64,000 bases of DNA from Poecilobothrus nobilitatus (Eukaryota; Arthropoda; Insecta; Diptera; Dolichopodidae). The notes beneath the pieces are model-generated. The model was not told where the DNA came from. It worked only from the letters and a program-made list of their open reading frames with translations, and made no database searches. Position numbers and translations under genes: made by a program. The DNA is taken from contig OX352772.1 in the NCBI GenBank assembly GCA_947095535.1, forward strand, positions 48,255,445-48,319,444. The letters are read 5' to 3'. This document shows, piece by piece, positions 35,186 through 48,110 of the stretch (the stretch's first letter is position 1; every line of letters starts with the position of its first letter).

Positions 35186-35218
<33 letters not shown>
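35186..35218. repeat. (TA)n microsatellite
   Basis: About 16 uninterrupted TA units. Confidence 0.9.
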
Positions 35219-35220
<2 letters not shown>

Positions 35221-37984
35221 AACAAGATACATTTATATTTTATTTTCAATACATTGTAATTTAAAACTTTAACTTTATTCAAAATTTAAAAATAAAATTC
35301 ATGGAGTAATGCTCGTCCGGTGAACTCCTACTTACTTACTTGCTTGTCATTTAAATTTATTATACTGTAAGTTATAATTTGTTTAATGATAGATATCATA
35401 TACCAGCATTACAAGAAATTATTATGTTTTGTTTTTTGTTTTATGATTTTTGTTAATTATGAAGGTATTATAAGTTGGTTTGAAAGTTTGTAACATGTTT
35501 ATTTTGTTGAATTTTAGTGAAACAAAAAAAATAAATAAAGATTTTATAAGTAATAAATGTTTCATAATCAAAAGATTTTGTGTCATTTTTTATCCGTATC
35601 CTTATAGGCAATTTATTATTAGACGTGTTAAAGATGGAACTTCTACGTATTTTACTTATATTTTTTCTCACTGAAGTGGACATATAACATTATTTATGTG
35701 AAATTTTTAGTATATTACCTCTACTGTAACTCTCTATAGCAAGTGTTTACGCAATCTAATTATTATTTTTCTCTGACAGATTTATGTTAGAGTATTATAA
35801 AACTATATGTTAATGGTAGTGCTGCTAAATCAGTTTAATTCAAACTGACTATTTGAATTAAAATGAGTATGCAACAAATTCAAAATGGCAGGTGCTACAA
35901 ATTTTTGTTAACAAAATGAAGATAGACAAAATAAAGAATAAAATATTGGATTCGCGAAAACAAAACTTGAATTCACAAAAACGACAAAATGTTGAATTCT
36001 ATTAAGAATTACTAAATGTGTTAATGGCGGCGAATTGAAAAACGTATAAAAGTTCATTATACATATTCAACCTTACCTCTTTTTTAAAATTAAACTTTTT
36101 TATTATAAATTTTTAAAAATTTAACATAATATAATAAAATTTTGAAATATTTGATTTTGTTTAAAGCTATACCCACTCTACAACATGTTAAATTTGATAT
36201 TTAAATGACTTTGTGATGTAATGTAAATTTTTTGTCTCTTGTGTACAAAGCTAAAAGAAACAACAATTTATAGCTTAAATTCCAAAATAGACGGATAAAT
36301 ATTTGTGTTCATTCAGAGAACATAGTAATTATTTACAATTAGTCATTACACAATACTTATATTTATCCTAAAATCGACCAGAACAACTTTTTTTTTAATT
36401 TAATTTATCGTTTTCTTTTAATAAATTTTAAAAATTTTCAAATAAATTTTAAAAATTATTTTGACAGAAATAATCAAATGTCATTTTGATAGTCATATTC
36501 AAAAAAAAAAAAAAAGAATTCAAAATAAGATGGATAATATATCAACTAGCATGCAAAACGAAGACACGTATAATATTTGCAAAATGTTAACTGAATGTCA
36601 TGTTTTGTTTTGCTTTTCTTGTCATGTTTTTTTTTGCGTTTTTCGTTGCACTGTTAATGGGATTCAAGATGATAACATGAACTTATCCATAAGTTATATT
36701 AAATTTAATATTTAGTAATGTGTTTTCTTTAATTTTTTAATCATTTTTGTAATGTCCAGTTTTTTGTGTAGGTGTAAAATGAAAATGTTCGTTACGTTTA
36801 TGAAAACATTAAAAATGTTGATAATAATTTTCATTGGTTTATATCAGTAGCTGTCAAAGGATATCCATATCTATTGTCATAATGAATGAGTTTTTAATGA
36901 AGAAAATCTCAAGAGAAAATTTTTTTTTTTAATTAAATATTGATTACATTTTTGTTTTGTAATTTAATATCTTGTAAAAAGAAATTTTTGGAAAATTCAA
37001 GATATTTCAATTTTCAGAAGTTAATGATTTTCAAAAAATATAACTAATCAAAATTGTTTACTTAACAAAATTAAAAAAGTGGTTAGCTCATAGGTTAGTT
37101 TTTTAATATTAAATTGTATTAACTGAAATATAATATAAATATAAATATTTAATATAAATATTAGAATTTTATTATGTTGTACTATAATTTGGTTGAAAAT
37201 TAATTTAATTACTTTAATCTGTGAACCTCTTGCAATAGAAAACATGGCGTTTAAAACACTTTTTTTTTTGGTTTTGTGGCATATAAAATTTTATGAGAAG
37301 GAAAACTAATTTTTATTGATTTTCAGAATATTTGGTTGTAAGATCCCATTATGAGTCTCAATGTTAAAAGTACTAGTACTGTCTAACAATTACAACAAGA
37401 ATATATTTCCAAGGTATTGCCAGATATCTCCATTTGTAGAGCACACCTTCTTATTCTAACATTTAATGTTTTGTTTTTGTTTTGTAGCTAAATTTAATCA
37501 TGTAATCATGCAATTTTGTCATAAGATTTAATATTTTTATGCGAATTTAATATCAATCCTCAGTTTAATCCTCAAGAATTGAATTGAATCTTGAAGCATT
37601 CTAAAATTATATTATTTTTTTATATTATTTATCGCACAAGTAATGAACAACCCTCTTGTATTGAAAATTTTTGTATGTTTCGACATCCTTTATCGTTTCT
37701 TTTTCTACGGACATTATTTCCTTGACATTATGTGAGAGTTTGAGAATCATATTATTTGCTTTTCATTATAAAGAAGAGAATAAGTGAATAACTCTAATTC
37801 ACCCAATTAGATAAAAAATTAATTATTAAGATGATTATAAAGGATTTATTTGTTCAGGAGAATTCAGTTTGTATTAATTATATTTCTAGACAAATTTACA
37901 TCTAACTAATGAGATTATTTCCATTTCAAGGCTTTTTTTAATTTTTTTAACATTAGGTATGCTTAAGGATCTTAACTGTACATT
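35219..37984. other. AT-rich intergenic sequence
   Basis: The overlapping frames at 35468-35683 on both strands and those at 36461-36715 and 37048-37245 have no domains, and two of them begin at non-ATG codons. No repeat family or RNA gene was recognised. Confidence 0.3.
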
Positions 37985-38240
37985 TTTCAGAAAATTTGAC
38001 ACTATAGGGAGTGTGGTAGAACTTACTTTGCAGCTGTCCCAGTCTGTCAATAAGGAAACGGAAATATTTCAGAAATTTTTTTGAAGTTTTCTCCAAGATT
38101 TAGGTGAACTTTCTGACATGGATTTAAGATGCTTTCAAAGCTTCTTTCTTCAGAAGATGATGGTATCATCGTGGCATAAGTCTTAGGAAATTTAATACTA
38201 ACTCTTGTCGAATAGGTTCTCCTACATTTTAAAATTACAC
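37985..38240 (+). repeat. Dispersed repeat family R3, copy 2
   Basis: It contains GTCCCAGTCTGTCAATAAGG, GATTTAGGTGAACTTTCTGA, GATGCTTTCAAAGCTTCTTT and ATCATCGTGGCATAAGTC. These are the words found reversed at 3087-3300 and decayed at 56180-56340. It is non-coding and its class is unknown. Confidence 0.55.
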
Positions 38241-39035
38241 TGCGGACCTATAATAGTCTAGTGTTTACTGACGCGATAATTCAGCCTTCATCAATAAAAC
38301 AAAAATATAATTTTAGAATATGCCAAACTGCACTACATTACACATAGCACTATATTTACACATAAAGATTTTGAATTTATATTTTAATTAAGAAATTATA
38401 TTTTAATCAAATTATTCGAAAAGTTTGAAGCCTTTCAGTAATAAACGAAAAAAAAATTAAATTTTAACTAAAAGTTGGACCACTAACTAATCAATTGATG
38501 GACAATATAATTGACAACATGTCATTTAATGTATCAGCATTAATAATTATGAGTCATAACCGTTAAAAAAAAGTAATAAGAGCTGCATGACTTTAGAAGA
38601 AATATTTGAAATATTAAATTAAACTGCAGTATTGAAAAAAACTGTCTTAAACTTAAACAACATCTGATTTTATAAAACTGATGCGCTCTACTTCAAGTAG
38701 CATCTAGAAATGAAGCATCTATCTTCTTTAAATTATTTTATGCAAAATATTAGAAGCGATTTATAAATATAAATATCAATTCCTTTCAAAACTTGCTTTC
38801 TTTTTCTTGAACCACAGCGCTGTGCGTCAAACCAGTATTGTTAAGGTCTAGGTTGAAGGTGTAAGTTACATACAATATAATAATAATTGTATTATTGCAC
38901 AAATAATTAAATAAAATTACTTCAAATTATAACTAAAAATTTTGTTTTAGGTATGTATCGTATCGTAATCATTAATGTAAAATTTTGCTGGTTTTGGGTT
39001 ATATCAAATATAATGAATTAATTCAATTTTTTATA
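38241..39035. other. AT-rich intergenic sequence
   Basis: No feature is supported on either strand. Confidence 0.3.
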
Positions 39036-39716
39036 CAGAGTGTTCAATAATAAATTACACAAAAGAGGAGATAGGAAATGTCAAAACAAACAAAAAATTC
39101 AATAGAAAGAGGTACCTCTATTTTTAACGGCTTTCAAAATAACAGTTTTTCGAAATTGCACTAAAAAAATATCATACATACATACATATATATTGATAAC
39201 TAATTGAGATATAGGAGCTTGATATAATTTTTTTTCATTGCATTTCTCTGCCACATAAATGTGGAAAGGAAATTACACAGACTTTCCTGTTTCAGGCGTG
39301 GCTGTAAATTTCGTAAGGGGGAATAATTCTTAGGACATGTTTGGGATTATTATACGCTCTTACCCACTAGGCCACCGAGGCCCTATAAATTTTGTTTTTA
39401 AATTTTTAAGGTTTAAAGCTATCATACGAAAGCCTAAAAAATATTCTCGTTATCTTAGTTACAAAATTAAAATTCATTTAATTGGAAAAATTGTAATAAT
39501 TTTAACTTTTTTTTTCCAAATAACTGTGATTTTTTCATAAAGAATCATTATTTGTAGAAATTTTTTATTCATTTTTAAATTTTCTAAGTTTTTTCCAAAA
39601 ACTTTAAATACTGTTTTGTCGAAAATCATTTGGAATAAACATTCTTTTCCATTGAATTTTTTTTCTGTTTCGACATCCTCTCCTTTATATAAAATATATC
39701 ATTGTTGAACACCCTG
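39036..39716. mobile_element. CAGGGTG-type inverted-repeat element, copy B, with SINE inside
   Basis: The left end CAGAGTGTTCAATAATA follows TA. The right end TTGTTGAACACCCTG is followed by TA. The arms continue inverted (GGAAATGTCAAAACA against TGTTTCGACATCC). TA duplications with CAGGGTG ends suggest a Tc1/mariner-type non-autonomous element. A family 1 SINE occupies 39225-39383, so the element itself is about 520 bases. Confidence 0.7.
39225..39383 (-). mobile_element. tRNA-derived SINE, family 1, internally deleted
   Basis: The minus strand starts GGGCCTCGGTGGCCTAGTGG (A box). The stretch between the boxes and part of the B box are lost, and the body GCCACGCCTGAAACAGG and a T-rich end at 39225 are intact. 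Similar TATAAT/TATAAAT words flank it as a possible target duplication. Confidence 0.7.
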
Positions 39717-41140
39717 TATAGTAATAATTAGGACAAATTCTAACTATGTTAGTGTATTTAAATTTAAATGACTAAATCTGGTTTTGTAAGTGCATTTATT
39801 ATATATACGAATGATTAAAGTTTAACTTTTGTCTTCCAAATACATTGTACCTACATCATTTTACACAATTTACACCTTTTTATTTACTGACATCTTTTTC
39901 ATTTCTTTTTTTTTTGTTTTTTTTTTTTTATTATTATTATTATAAAAACGCTTTTAAGTAATCTTTTGAAATTTTTCTTTTTTATTTTTTAAGAGTGCAA
40001 AGTGTATTTAAATTAACTTTATGTATATAACCGTCGTACAAACGTGTATATTATGAAAAGCGCGTCATTAATCCAATTTAAATTTTTCTTTTAAAACAAC
40101 ATTTTAACAATCAGCCAAGGTCACTCTAAATTTCGAAATTCTTCCAAAACTCCGAAAACTTCTTCGTTTTTTTTTTGTTTCGTTTTTTTTTTTAGTTATA
40201 TTTGTGTATAAATTAGGTGTAACTGTCTTTTAACCTGAATCCGAAAAGTCAAAAAAAAAAAAAAAAAATGTAAAAATAGAATTACTTTTCATCATTTACA
40301 AAAAGTTTAAAGCTCGAATTTTTTTTTTTTTTGCTTTGTTTTTTTTTTTTGTTACTCAATATCTAAGCAAACCATTATCAATTCTCATCGCGTTTACGCT
40401 TGTGCACGACGATTTTATTATTTTGTTATTGTGTTTTGTTTTTCTTTTTTTTTATTTAATGATCACTAATTGTTTAGATAAAAAAAAAAAAAATTTCGCG
40501 AGCATAAAATAAATCTTTTATATAGTATGTATTTGTTTTCTGTTTTTTTTTTTTTGTTTTTTTTTATGCAATCATCATCTTTATCGTATATTTGCTTATG
40601 ATTTGTTCATTAGCGTCTAAAAGAAATTAAGATAATTCCAAACAAATTTTACCGTATATGATGGTGGTATATCTTTCTATCTTATAAATATATTAAATAA
40701 ATTGGTTGTTTATCTTAAATTATCTTGTAATTTTCGAAAAAAAAAGCAGATAATCTTTAAATGAAGAGTTGTCATAATCACTTCATTAATCATTTGACAA
40801 ACAAAAAAAAAAAAAAATAAACAAAGAAACTAAATAAATTGCAAATTAATATAGAAAATACAAAAAAAAAAACAATAAAAAACATTAAACATAACCAGAG
40901 TGACATAATTGAAGATAAAACGAAAATTGATTTTATGTAAGAGCTGGAGTATATATATAGACTGGTATAGACTGGTGATGTTTATAATATTTACAAAAAA
41001 AATTATCAATTTTCTATTATTTTAAGGTGCATATATATACCTAATAAACAAAAAAAAAAATATTTAAAAATTATGAAATTTACAAAAAAAAAACAAAGTT
41101 ATGGAATGGTTTACAAAAAAAAACAAACAAGGTAGAATGT
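39717..41140. other. Homopolymer-rich sequence, possibly intronic or 3' UTR
   Basis: There are many T or A runs of 9-18 bases. On the minus strand, a long pyrimidine tract before CGGATTCAG (acceptor, exon from 40234) is the best splice signal, but the frame after it closes quickly. This interval lies downstream of the candidate first exon at 42112-42135 and could belong to its transcript. Confidence 0.25.
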
Positions 41141-41977
41141 AAAACATCGGTTTTTAAAAGCGCACATTTCCAAAATTCAATAGAAACTCTTAGAATTGAA
41201 ACTCAATAGAATTGTGACTTGCACAAAAATTTGAAAATTTCATGTAATAAGAAAAAACGTGAAAATAGGATATTTTTGAAATTTTGAGGGGCCGTAAGCC
41301 CGGAATCCTATATAACTAAGAAAAACGGTTAACACACGTAAAAATATATTATTGAACCTTTAATTTTCATGTCTTGCCGAAGAAAACTTTTTACAGGTGC
41401 CTAAGTTACAGGTGTCTAAAAATAGCAAATTTTCAATTTTTGAGGCGTAATAACTCTTAAAAACGGATCGCTACCAAAAAATTTTCTGAGGAAACTTATA
41501 CTAATTCTAAAAGTTCTTCCTTGTTTCAAAATTTCATGTTCCTATCTAAAGGTGTGCCGGAGTTATGAAAAAAGAAATTTCATGCAAAATGTGGTTTTCA
41601 CATAACGGTAAATTTAAATACTAAATTTTAAAAAATTGTATAATTTTGATATTAATTTACAAAGTTAAAAAAAATACCTGTCGAATGGCGTTTTCAGATT
41701 GAAAAACTCTTAAGCCGAACATAAGATATATGCATTTAAAAATAGGGCTTTTTCAAAGTTTGAGGAGCTGTAGTTCCGTAATGGGTGGCGCTACATGAAA
41801 AAGTTGTTCCACAAAATTATTTTTTTTATGAGACCTACCCATGGTTAAAATTTTTTTTCTCTATCTTTAACGGTGTAGAAGTTTTGTAAACAGACGGAAG
41901 GACGGACGGACAGAGTGAAACTAATAAGCACATTTTTTCAAAATTTTTTTGGAAATGTGCTAAAAACACTGTTGGGG
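41141..41977 (-). mobile_element. Foldback family F, copy 3, near-complete
   Basis: The left end has GTTTTTAAAAGCGCACATTTCC and the right end, reversed, has GTGTTTTTAGCACATTTCC, an imperfect inverted pair (each read in parts). Inside near 41885 lies GACGGAAGGACGGACGGACA, the TCCG-rich hallmark, next to GGTGTAGAAGTTTTGTAAAC. It is about 835 bases with no coding frame. It is the reference for the copies at 6.1, 21.5, 61.4 and 61.9 kb. Confidence 0.7.
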
Positions 41978-42111
41978 AATGATTTTGTATTTTAAAGTTT
42001 AAACAAATCTCTTGTGTATATATTATAAATTAAAAAAAAACTAAACTATATAAAACTTCTAAATAAACGATTTGTAAATATATGTAAATATATCTTAAAA
42101 GATTTGCTTAC

Positions 42112-42135
42112 CTTGGTTAGATTATTGTTAGACAT
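42112..42135 (-). CDS. Candidate first coding exon (eight codons)
   Basis: On the minus strand GCGGAAGATGTCTAAC gives an ATG at 42135-42133 in good Kozak context. The eight codons read MSNNNLTK, and AAG is followed at once by GTAAGC, a near-consensus donor (GT at 42111-42110), leaving phase 0. A TATATAAAAA box lies about 60-69 bases upstream, consistent with a leader of about 40 nt. Short first coding exons are common in insects. The next exon cannot be identified, and foldback copy 3 would lie in the intron. Confidence 0.35.
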
Positions 42136-42194
42136 CTTCCGCGTTTTTAATTTTTTCGGTTTTTATTTTGGTATAACAAAAAATAAAGTAAAGA

Positions 42195-42204
42195 TTTTTA
42201 TATA
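42195..42204 (-). promoter_or_regulatory. TATA-box-like element upstream of the short exon
   Basis: The minus strand reads TATATAAAAA. With a start site about 30 bases downstream (near 42174), transcription would precede the ATG at 42135 by about 40 nt. TATA-like words are common in this DNA, so the value lies only in the spacing. Confidence 0.25.
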
Positions 42205-42579
42205 GTATCTCTATAATTATTAATAATTTGACTACAAATTATAAATAATTTGACTTCACTCTTACGTTAAACTCTAATTAAGAGTATAAAGTATAAAGAT
42301 TAAAATCAATCAGTTAAAGTATTAAAAGAAATTGAAAATAATTAAATGATCATTGATGAGTTAAAAAAAAAAAAACATTAATATTAAATTTACTTGTAAT
42401 TGAAAATTATTCTACGAGAAGTTCAGTAAAGCACGGAAAATATTGAGTTAATTTTAAATTAATTTTTTTTAATAATTTTTAATTCTATATAATTATAATA
42501 AAATTAAGGTGCAATTACATGATGTTATTATATTGACAGATTTTCAATTTTATTCTAAATATAGACTTGTTTTTATATA

Positions 42580-42981
42580 CAGGATGTTTGCGACTCGATG
42601 ATCAATGATCGCACATGTCGAAACGAACAAAAAATTGTTTGAAAGTAGGGATCTATTTTCACTGATTTAGAAGCTATGAGGTCTTAACTCTTTTTCAATC
42701 ATAATTTAGTTTTATTTCGATAAAATTGACCAAAAAAAACAGAAAAAAAACTAAGTATACCATTTTCAAGCTTATTAAAGCATTATTAAACATTACTTTA
42801 AAGTTTTCCAGTCCCAGATAAGGGCCTAAAGTCAAAAATTTCTAACAAAGTATCAATTAAAGGCCTTTTATTAAGAAAATAACGGTATGAATATAGGCCC
42901 TCCCCTTCCATAAAAATTTTGCTAGTCTCGACATGTCCGATTACCCATTTTAAGGAAGACTATCGAATCGGAAACACTCTA
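42580..42981. mobile_element. CAGGGTG-type inverted-repeat element, copy A
   Basis: The left end is CAGGATGTTTGCGACTCGAT after TA, with GCACATGTCGAAACGA inside. The right end, reversed, has TAGAGTGTTTCCGATTCGAT and GACATGTCGAGAC. It is about 400 bases, internally inverted, with no frame. Confidence 0.65.
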
Positions 42982-43175
42982 TATATATGCACTTATGGTT
43001 TTCTAATTGTATTTAAAATTTATCAACTCTCGAAATTTCCGTGTTTTCTTCCATTAATTTTACTTCTATATGAATTTTAGCTTAGCATATCACCTTTTTC
43101 TGGTTTGCATCCAAATGCACAATTTAGATCTAATCAATGCGTCAGATTAATTTAGGTTTTAATTTTATATGATTA

Positions 43176-43320
43176 TATCAGCATCTTAACTCAAAAACCA
43201 AAAAAGCTATAGTTGCATTTAAAGCATAGAACTCGGTATCATGGATATAAATTCAAATTCATGTGTACCTGGCTATCAGTATCTTAACTCAAAAAACAAA
43301 AAAACTATAGTTTCATTCAG
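43176..43320. repeat. Tandem duplication, period about 98 bases
   Basis: TATCAGCATCTTAACTCAAA at 43176 recurs as TATCAGTATCTTAACTCAAA at 43274. Both are followed by an A-rich stretch and GCTATAGTT or ACTATAGTT with a CATT. Only about 45 bases of each unit remain alike. Confidence 0.6.
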
Positions 43321-43649
43321 AAAAATTTTATGCATATTCAATAATTTTTGGCTGTGATGGGACCACAGTTTGAGATAACTTCCATCCGTTTGGGATTAAC
43401 TTTCATATCCATATTTAGAACACATTTTTAAACCAAATTTACATATAAATATATAATCTTTAAAGCTTACAGAGATTGCATATCAAAATTATGGCAAGTT
43501 ATGTACCAGTGGAAGCACCTTAGCAAAGTTTAAAATTATTAAAAATCATATTTTTGAAAAGTTGCCATACAAATTACTGGACTCGCTTTATATTTTGTTG
43601 GAACAATAATTACTTACATTACAAACATTTTTGTTATTGTTTCTTGCAA

Positions 43650-43785
43650 GGGTATAGGTGGGAATCATCGAAAGTCATTATAGAGGAGTGAAATTAGAAC
43701 TGGTCCTCTACGAGTGTGTGGGATGTTAACCCACTAAAATCTAAATATCACCTCTCTTTTTTGACCGAACAATTGTTTGGTAATT
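43650..43785 (+). repeat. Dispersed repeat family R5, copy 2
   Basis: GCAAGGGTATAGGTGGGAAT, CATCGAAAGTC, CTACGAGTGTGTGGGATG and AATATCACCTCTC match 23706-23850 in order. Confidence 0.5.
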
Positions 43786-45160
43786 AAAATTGAATATAGA
43801 GAAGTAAAATAACAGGACGTACAAGTGTGTTTGCAAAGCTTAAAATTATTCGAACTAAGTTTTGGAGTGGCTGACTTACAAATTTTTGGACCCAATTTGT
43901 ATATCTTCTCTGATAGCGGATACGTTGTATTTTAAAAATTATAAGGAGTTCATAAGGATATTTTAGAGGTATTTTTGAATTGACAACATCAAACTGTGTT
44001 CTATATCTTGTTTTTAGTTTTCTCGAATAATTTCAAAATTACAATTAACTTTATTTTTATGAATTAAATGAGTCATGATAATAAATTGAAATTTTAAATT
44101 GTAGAAAAGTTATTTTGTAATCAAAAAAAAAATATTTTAAAAATTAATTTACTATTTAAATTATATGTGGATGGTCAACAAGTCGCAGACGATTCCTTTT
44201 TATTTTTTTCTCACCTTAAAATTTATATATTTACTAATAATTCTTAAAGTGTTGAAAGTAGGTTTTGAAATTTTCAATTCTGTTGAAAATAAGTATCTCT
44301 GATAATTCTTTGTATTTTTATATAGAAATTATTTTAAGTACAGCTACAATCGAAAGTTGTAGAAAATTTAAAACTCACAAGTTATCAAAAAGATTCAAAA
44401 GAAAAAGCAAAAAAATAAGAAAAAAAAAAAAACGAATAGCTAGTAAATTGTGCAAAAAAAAAAATTTTTTTATAGCAGAAAATTTATAATATTAAAAATT
44501 AATTTTTTAGATACAAAGAAAAAAAACAATTTCTTGATATTTATCTATTTTGTAGTTCATTTAATTGCAAAATTATTATTTTAAAATTTTGTCCGTCCGT
44601 TTAATACATCAAAAATAGTTCTTTAACTTAAATTAAACTTAAATGTTTCGTAATTCAATGAAATTAACCTTAAAAACTTTACTACAAAAGGTTTTATAGT
44701 ACTCCACCATTTATACCATCTAGAAAATCAAAAAATAAATTTTCGTTTTGTTATTTGTTATTCTATTCTGTTTATTCCAAACTGTTCCCCACTCTTCTCT
44801 TTAATATCATATCTTTTATTCTATTTATTTTAACGCAAATTTTCTTTATTTTGTTTGATCACTTCTATTTTTATTTCAAGAAGCTGCACTTTAAAGCTAG
44901 ATGAACAATTTAAATAGAAGTTTATTGGAATGTCTATACTTCGACTTTCTTCTAATGCATTTTTGATCCTGGCTTTATGAGATACGATACCAACTCAATT
45001 TAATTAAACATCAGCATTTCGATTAAAGTGTATTCTTTTGTCAAGACAAGAGTGATTATACAAATCATCAAAAAACGCAAATCACATTATGAATGACTAT
45101 ATAGTAACTTAACTTTCAATTCAATAATTTGGATTCAATATAAAAATTCATTGGTTCTTT
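43786..45160. other. AT-rich intergenic sequence
   Basis: The frame at 44265-44489 starts with TTG and becomes a lysine run over an A-rich tract. It is not a gene. No other feature was seen. Confidence 0.3.
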
Positions 45161-45430
45161 TAAGGGAAGTGGGAACGATAGACACCAAGAATATTTATAG
45201 AGTGGTGTAGTGTAGTGTCAAATTACTAAACCTATTTTTCCCCTTTAGACAACATAATGGGATGAAACCCCAAACGCAGTATTTTTGCTAAGGAGCGGTG
45301 ATAGAAAAAGATAAGAAAAAGTTGCGGACATATTTGAATCGGGAGTGGGACTGAATACGGGAACAATGAATATGTCTATTATTATTACTATTTTGTTAAC
45401 AGTGACAAAGCCATCAATTATTACTTTTAG
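45161..45430 (+). repeat. Dispersed repeat family R5, long copy 2
   Basis: It matches 34779-35040: AAGGGAAGTGGGA, GGGATGAAACCCC, GCAGTATTTTTGCTAAGGAG, GAATCGGGAGTGGGACTGAA, (TTA)n and TTTTGTTAACAGTGACA. Confidence 0.65.
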
Positions 45431-46601
45431 TTATTATATAAGAATTTGCTTTGTAACTTCGATTTTAAAAGCATTTTTAGAATAAAATCTTAGCACTAAA
45501 ATTAAAACTTAACTGTATATTCTTCTTTTCTAAATCCACATTCAATGTAATTTGAGTGATAAAATATTTTTGAAGCTTACATCTTATAAAAAATAAAACT
45601 CGCAGTTTCTAAAATTTTGAACACTCATTCATTATACATATCAGAATCTAACAGAATTTTTGATTTCATTACTAATACTTTATACTTATTTTTATAGCAG
45701 TCTAAAATTTTTCTGTATCAAAAACTAATAGGTATCTACTCAAAAAAATATTAATTTTGTATAATTTTAACATTTGAGATGAAAGTTTTGAACTATAGAT
45801 AGGTTTCTTTTTTCTGAAGGTTGCTGGAAAAAAACAGCAAAAGATAGACGAAGATGAACTGAACCAAAATTAATCTCTTTAAAACCGGATAGGACTTTTT
45901 ATACAAAAATGTACATTTTAATTTTAAGGATATGGATGTTGTAAGAATGCTTGGCGAATGAGATTGACAGTTCAAAATAAAGATTTTGTTATTTTTAAAT
46001 AAGAAATCAGATATAATATATATAAATATATCTAAAAATCAAAACTAATTTTAAAAAGAAAAAAAAATACGTGACTACATTATAATGTTATTTAAATTAA
46101 ATTTTTGATTAAAATCATGGGATATACAAAGTAAAATATTAAAAGCAATTTCTATTACGATTATATAACTTCCATAACACTTTTATTTAACACCTTTTTA
46201 TAAAGCTCACACGGTGATTGACCTAGTCAGAGTAAACTATTAAATTGTTATTATTTTTTTTTTTTTTTAGTTTTTTGTTTTTGTTTTTTTCTTTTTTTTT
46301 TGATAATCTAAATATAATGAAATACTACTACTACTTACTATCTATTTTCTTTGGTCAGTTAAAAAAAATAATAACAATAATAATAATAGATAATAGTAAT
46401 AAAAAAAAAAAAGTAAAACTATGGTATCATTTCGGTTCTTTTAAATGTGTACAAAAAAAAAAAATAAAATAAAAAAAAAAAGAAAGAAATTATATTTCAC
46501 GGTGTAAACAATTGGGGTTTATCTTTGAATTTATTCATTTACTCCTCACTATTAAATCAATGATGAAAAAAGTAAAAAAAAGAATATTTTTCTTTTGTTT
46601 T

Positions 46602-46634
<33 letters not shown>

Positions 46635-47797
46635 CATTTTTATTATTTTAGTTAAAGAGAGAAATTTTATAAAACAGGTACTAGTACTATAGATACTAAC
46701 CAGTATTATAATTTAAATATATATGTATAATAATAAAAAAAAAAAAAAAAACCCCCTATAGTTAAAATGAAAAGAAATAAAATTTTTTCTAGTCAAGTTT
46801 TTTTTTAAATAAAAGTATGTACTAAAATTATACCGACATTCCAATTATAACTTTTATTCTATTATTAATTAATAAAATTTGAAGTTGTTTTAGTTTTTTT
46901 GTTTTTTCTAGTTTTCTAGATCTGATGAAAGGAATAATCTTGTCACTTTATATATACGACTTGACACAAAATATAAAACAATAAAAATATCTAATCGAAA
47001 GTTTTTTTTTTTTTTTTCTTCTTCAAGTTGTCTTTTTAATTATTGTATATTAAGTCCATATTTTATAAAAGATGGAATTTTTTTTTCTTCTATTACTTCT
47101 GCTTTAAATAGAACAAATTAATAATTGAATAAAAATTTATTTTAAAACAATGATCATATTTTATTTAAGGAAAAGTCATGTTTTCAAAACCTCACCTCAA
47201 AAATAAAAAAAAAAAAGTCACCTCAAAAAGAAAAAGAATCGAATTTATATGAGTTACTTTAAATCGATTTTTTTAATTGAATATATCTATAGATATTGAC
47301 TTTTAATTTTAATTTACTTTTTTTAGAATAATAATAATAGATGGGGTAATTTTTGTGATTAATAGACGTCCACTAGACATTTTTATATCGAATCCGAATA
47401 GTATATTATATGCTTTTACTTTTAAATGTTATTTAGGTATATCTAGGGATGGGGTTGGGCCTACTGTAGAAATTGTTCCGCTTGATGCATACTTTTAAAA
47501 TATTTTCAACTTTGTGGAAAAATTACGTTAAATTGTTTTGGAAGATGTAACTGAAAATTGTAATTGAAAATTTTTTCCATCCCTGAGGTTAAGATATTAG
47601 TATAATAATAACAATATTCGTTTATTTTCCTATAATATGACATTAAATTGTCAATTTTTATATATGGGTACTATACTACGCATATACTAATGAACTTACA
47701 ACTAATCATATAATATGTCATCTGTTGGTGTTTGGCAAGTAACTGTAATAAAGAACAGCATAGTTTCTAATTTCATTTAAACGATATCTACTTGCAT
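45431..47797. other. Homopolymer-rich intergenic sequence
   Basis: It holds a 31-base T run at 46604-46634, further A and T runs of 13-16 bases, and (ATA)n words near 46370-46400. The frames at 45793-45975 and 46245-46472 follow these runs or lack any motif. No gene was recognised. Confidence 0.35.
46604..46634. repeat. 31-base T run
   Basis: This is an uninterrupted mononucleotide tract, the longest in the window. Confidence 0.95.
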
Positions 47798-48019
47798 TCA
47801 GACCCAGTCAACCGGCCCTAATTTTGAAAAATCCAAGAAATTACTTCTTTTTTTTTTTGAATAATTATTGTTGAGGTAAGTTTGACTTTTATTGAAGTCT
47901 AAATTTCGGTAAATCTCATCGTTACTTGTTGCTACTTTGTGATAGCACTTGTCTATTTGATTCCCGATCAACAATTGCAAAGTTTTCCTCGTTGCACTTC
48001 TCCATGCTGTTGCATCCAT
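47798..48019 (-). other. ATG open frame of 73 codons, function unknown
   Basis: The frame starts at a true ATG (48019-48017) and begins MDATAWRSATRKTLQLLIGN. The first 50 codons use a more even base composition than the neighbourhood. The C-terminal part turns Asn/Lys/Ser-rich over a T run. It lies 91 bases from the CAGGGTG element at 48111. No domain is recognised. It could be a coding exon or a fragment of an unrecognised mobile element. Confidence 0.25.
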
Positions 48020-48110
48020 ATCAACATTTATCCAAGTAAAATATTCACTTTGAAAGTTACTGCACCATTCCTGATTAGTACAATGTCATATGTCATATGA
48101 TGTATTTATA

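Noticed and set aside
40370..40425. Minus-strand KIVVHKRKRDEN followed by a stop, resembling a protein C-terminus
   Set aside because: No acceptor or open frame precedes it; A-rich sequence and stops lie directly upstream.
46245..46472. 75-codon frame of Phe and Lys runs
   Set aside because: It is a translation of T and A homopolymers.
47871..47880. TTGAGGTAAG, a perfect-looking plus-strand splice donor
   Set aside because: There is no open frame or acceptor upstream to make an exon, and it lies opposite the better minus-strand frame at 47798-48019.
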